Below are positions 62,379 through 64,000 of a DNA stretch of 64,000 bases, one piece after another. Location: NCBI RefSeq assembly GCF_002998435.1, contig NZ_CP027231.1, positions 2,831,001-2,895,000 on the forward strand, written 5' to 3'. The notes under the pieces were generated by a model. That model did not search any database and was not told where the DNA came from. It saw only the letters and a list, made by a program, of their open reading frames with translations. This DNA comes from Bacteroides zoogleoformans (GTDB taxonomy: Bacteria; Bacteroidota; Bacteroidia; Bacteroidales; Bacteroidaceae). Position 1 is the stretch's first letter. The number at the start of each line of letters is the position of its first letter. A program made the position numbers and the translations under genes.

Positions 62379-63329
62379 ATGAAGAAAATTATTTTATCAA
62401 TGGCTATGCTTACCTTGGTGGGAGCAACAGCCACAGCACAGGAAAACAATGATGGTCTGACACCGAGCCGTCCGCTTACTTCGGGAGAGCTCTTTCAAGG
62501 TATGAGCCGTTCCATTCCTAACGGGCGTGTCGTCCTGCCATACGGCTTGGACGTAACCTTTGACAAGACCGTGCATCTTATCTTCCCTTCTGCCATCCGC
62601 TATGTAGACTTAGGTTCGCAGAATATCATCGCAGGAAAGGCGGAGGATGCTGAGAACGTACTACGTGTAAAGGCTTCAGTGAAGGACTTTGAGACGGAGA
62701 CCAATATGAGTGTCATCTGCGAGGACGGCTCATTTTACGCTTTTAATGTAAAGTATGCCGATGAGCCGGAGAAGTTAAGCATCGAGATGAAGGACTTTCT
62801 GTCACCAACGGACGGACGACTGCCAAGCAATCGCTCTGATATTTACTTTAAGGAACTCGGTAACGAGTCGCCCGTATTAGTAAAACTGATGATGCAGACC
62901 ATCTATCAGAACGACAGGCGCAGCATCAAGCACATCGGTGCTCAGCAGTTCGGCATGAAGTTCCTGCTTCGTGGCTTGTATGCCCATAATGGCTTGCTGT
63001 ATTTCCACACTTGTATGGAAAACGGCACGAATATGCCGTACTCTGTGGATTTTATCACATTTAAGGTGGTTGATAAGAAGATGGCAAAGCGTACCGCCAT
63101 ACAGGAACAAGTATTGCAGCCGCTTCGTGCCTATCATCAGGTAATGCAGGTGCGTGGCATGGGCAGTGAACACGCTGTGTTTGCGCTTGAGCAGTTTTCT
63201 CTTGCTGAAGACAAGCAGCTTGAAGTGACGCTTTATGAGAGAAATGGCGGTCGCACGCTGACCTTCCATGTAACGGCAGAAGACCTACAACTGGCAAAGA
63301 GGATTGATAACCTCAAACTGAAATGGTAG
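62379..63329 (+). CDS. traN: TraN, VirB9-like mating-pore protein
   Basis: 316 residues, signal peptide MKKIILSMAMLTLVGATATA, then VTFDKTVHLIFPSAIRYVDL, the DUF4138 TraN signature, and a beta-rich C-terminal domain (KFLLRGLYAHNGLLYFHTCM; GRTLTFHVTAEDLQLAKRID). VirB9-like component of the outer-membrane pore. Its end overlaps an upstream start of traO. Confidence 0.93.
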   Translation: MKKIILSMAMLTLVGATATAQENNDGLTPSRPLTSGELFQGMSRSIPNGRVVLPYGLDVTFDKTVHLIFPSAIRYVDLGSQNIIAGKAEDAENVLRVKASVKDFETETNMSVICEDGSFYAFNVKYADEPEKLSIEMKDFLSPTDGRLPSNRSDIYFKELGNESPVLVKLMMQTIYQNDRRSIKHIGAQQFGMKFLLRGLYAHNGLLYFHTCMENGTNMPYSVDFITFKVVDKKMAKRTAIQEQVLQPLRAYHQVMQVRGMGSEHAVFALEQFSLAEDKQLEVTLYERNGGRTLTFHVTAEDLQLAKRIDNLKLKW

Positions 63330-63334
63330 ACATT

Positions 63335-63916
63335 ATGAAGAAGAAAATCATTTTATCGGTTTGTGCAGCGGTGGCAATGGCTTTTAGCTTGCCATCGCAG
63401 GCACAGCGACTTATCCCCAAGCAAAGGGGCGTAGAGGTCGCAGGGAGTGTTCCGCTTATCAAGGGTGAAAAGTTCCTTGCAGCTGGCAATTTTGGCATGG
63501 GAGCATCACTCACCCGATATCTGGGGTGTGAGAACTATACCTTTGTTATGGCAGAGTATGAACAACAGAATATGCCGTACAGGGATTATGCAGTGAAACT
63601 CAAAGATGCGCTCTTACAGGTGGGCTATATGTACCCTGTTCTCTCCGACAGAGGTAAGAACGTGTTTCTCTATGGTGGCATATCCGCCTTGGGTGGCTAT
63701 GAGCAGCTGAACGAGGACAAGAAGCTGCTGCCCGATGGGGCAACACTGCTCGACCGCTCCCGCTTTGTCTATGGCGGTGCCGTGCATGGCTCGGTGGAAG
63801 TGTTTCTAACAGATGGAGTCCTTTTTCTTGTAAAGGCGCAGGGACGGTTCCTCTTTGGAACGGACGTGCATCGTTTCCGTCCGGCTGTTTCAGCGGGACT
63901 AAGGTTTAACTTTTAA
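63335..63916 (+). CDS. traO: TraO, conjugative transposon outer-membrane protein
   Basis: 193 residues from the ATG at 63335 (MKKKIILSVCAAVAMAFSLP, cleavage near SQAQ); an in-frame ATG at 63323 would overlap traN and spoil the signal. Beta-barrel pattern (QRGVEVAGSVPLIKGEKFLA, YTFVMAEYEQQNMPYRDYAV, VFLYGGISALGGYEQLNE), ending in AGLRFNF with terminal Phe. Matches TraO of Bacteroides conjugative elements. Confidence 0.92.
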   Translation: MKKKIILSVCAAVAMAFSLPSQAQRLIPKQRGVEVAGSVPLIKGEKFLAAGNFGMGASLTRYLGCENYTFVMAEYEQQNMPYRDYAVKLKDALLQVGYMYPVLSDRGKNVFLYGGISALGGYEQLNEDKKLLPDGATLLDRSRFVYGGAVHGSVEVFLTDGVLFLVKAQGRFLFGTDVHRFRPAVSAGLRFNF

Positions 63917-63928
63917 GTAGAAGAAAAA

Positions 63929-64000
63929 ATGAAGAAGATATTGAATACGATTTGGGTAATGGGTGTGCTGACCCTTGCCGTGTTTTGCCTATCTGCTTGT
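63929..64000 (+). CDS. TraQ-like (DUF3872) lipoprotein, start only
   Basis: The first 24 codons before the window ends read MKKILNTIWVMGVLTLAVFC then LSAC, a lipoprotein signal with lipobox. Position directly after traO, 12 bases beyond its stop, matches the DUF3872 gene called traQ in related elements. The mature part is outside the window, so the family is inferred from position. Confidence 0.6.
   Translation, partial: MKKILNTIWVMGVLTLAVFCLSAC

Overview
The window looks like a gut Bacteroidales chromosome (Bacteroides/Phocaeicola-like). The signs are SusC/SusD outer-membrane pairs, a hybrid two-component system, AUG starts behind Bacteroides-type -7 boxes (TAnnTTTG), and a CTnDOT-style conjugation apparatus. 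The species cannot be fixed from sequence reading alone.

Region 1 (1 to about 15.6 kb) is ordinary chromosome centred on a small polysaccharide utilisation locus. From left to right it holds the 3' part of an MFS transporter (+), a DUF4831 protein (-), a lipoprotein beta-propeller lactonase (-), a GH20 beta-N-acetylhexosaminidase lipoprotein (-), SusD (-), SusC (-) and a divergent hybrid sensor/regulator (+). The last very probably controls the susCD-hexosaminidase operon in response to a GlcNAc/GalNAc-containing glycan.

Region 2 (about 15.7 to beyond 64 kb) is one large integrative and conjugative element (ICE) that runs off the right edge. Its left part has a small operon for DNA replication/excision (HTH proteins and a TOPRIM-helicase primase), an AbiEi/AbiEii toxin-antitoxin pair, a candidate small RNA and a complete tmRNA gene (ssrA, tag GENNYALAA). 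Next comes a leftward operon of DNA-entry proteins: a 466-aa DUF3945 protein, topoisomerase III, and a 2052-aa methyltransferase-helicase resembling phage DarB. The cargo (31.9-45.7 kb) is a surface/envelope set. It contains a XusA/XusB-like TonB receptor and siderophore-binding lipoprotein, two small membrane/outer-membrane proteins, a TetR regulator, a heterodimeric ABC transporter of siderophore-transporter type, an MMPL/RND exporter, a LolA-like lipoprotein-sorting protein and a DUF1302-like barrel.

The conjugation module follows. mobC-mobB-mobA read leftward and traA to traO (plus the start of a TraQ-like lipoprotein) read rightward, diverging from a 0.6-kb region with strong inverted repeats that is the best oriT candidate. 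traI is split by a recent, complete 2665-bp IS21-family insertion with perfect 75-bp terminal repeats and a 5-bp target duplication. This copy of the ICE is therefore probably impaired in self-transfer.

The points most worth following are the ICE-borne tmRNA, the combined siderophore-uptake/lipid-trafficking cargo, a repeat module shared by topoisomerase III and the DUF3945 protein, the three 22-bp-spaced palindromes before traI, and several leader/hairpin RNAs. No integrase, rRNA, tRNA or CRISPR array was found.
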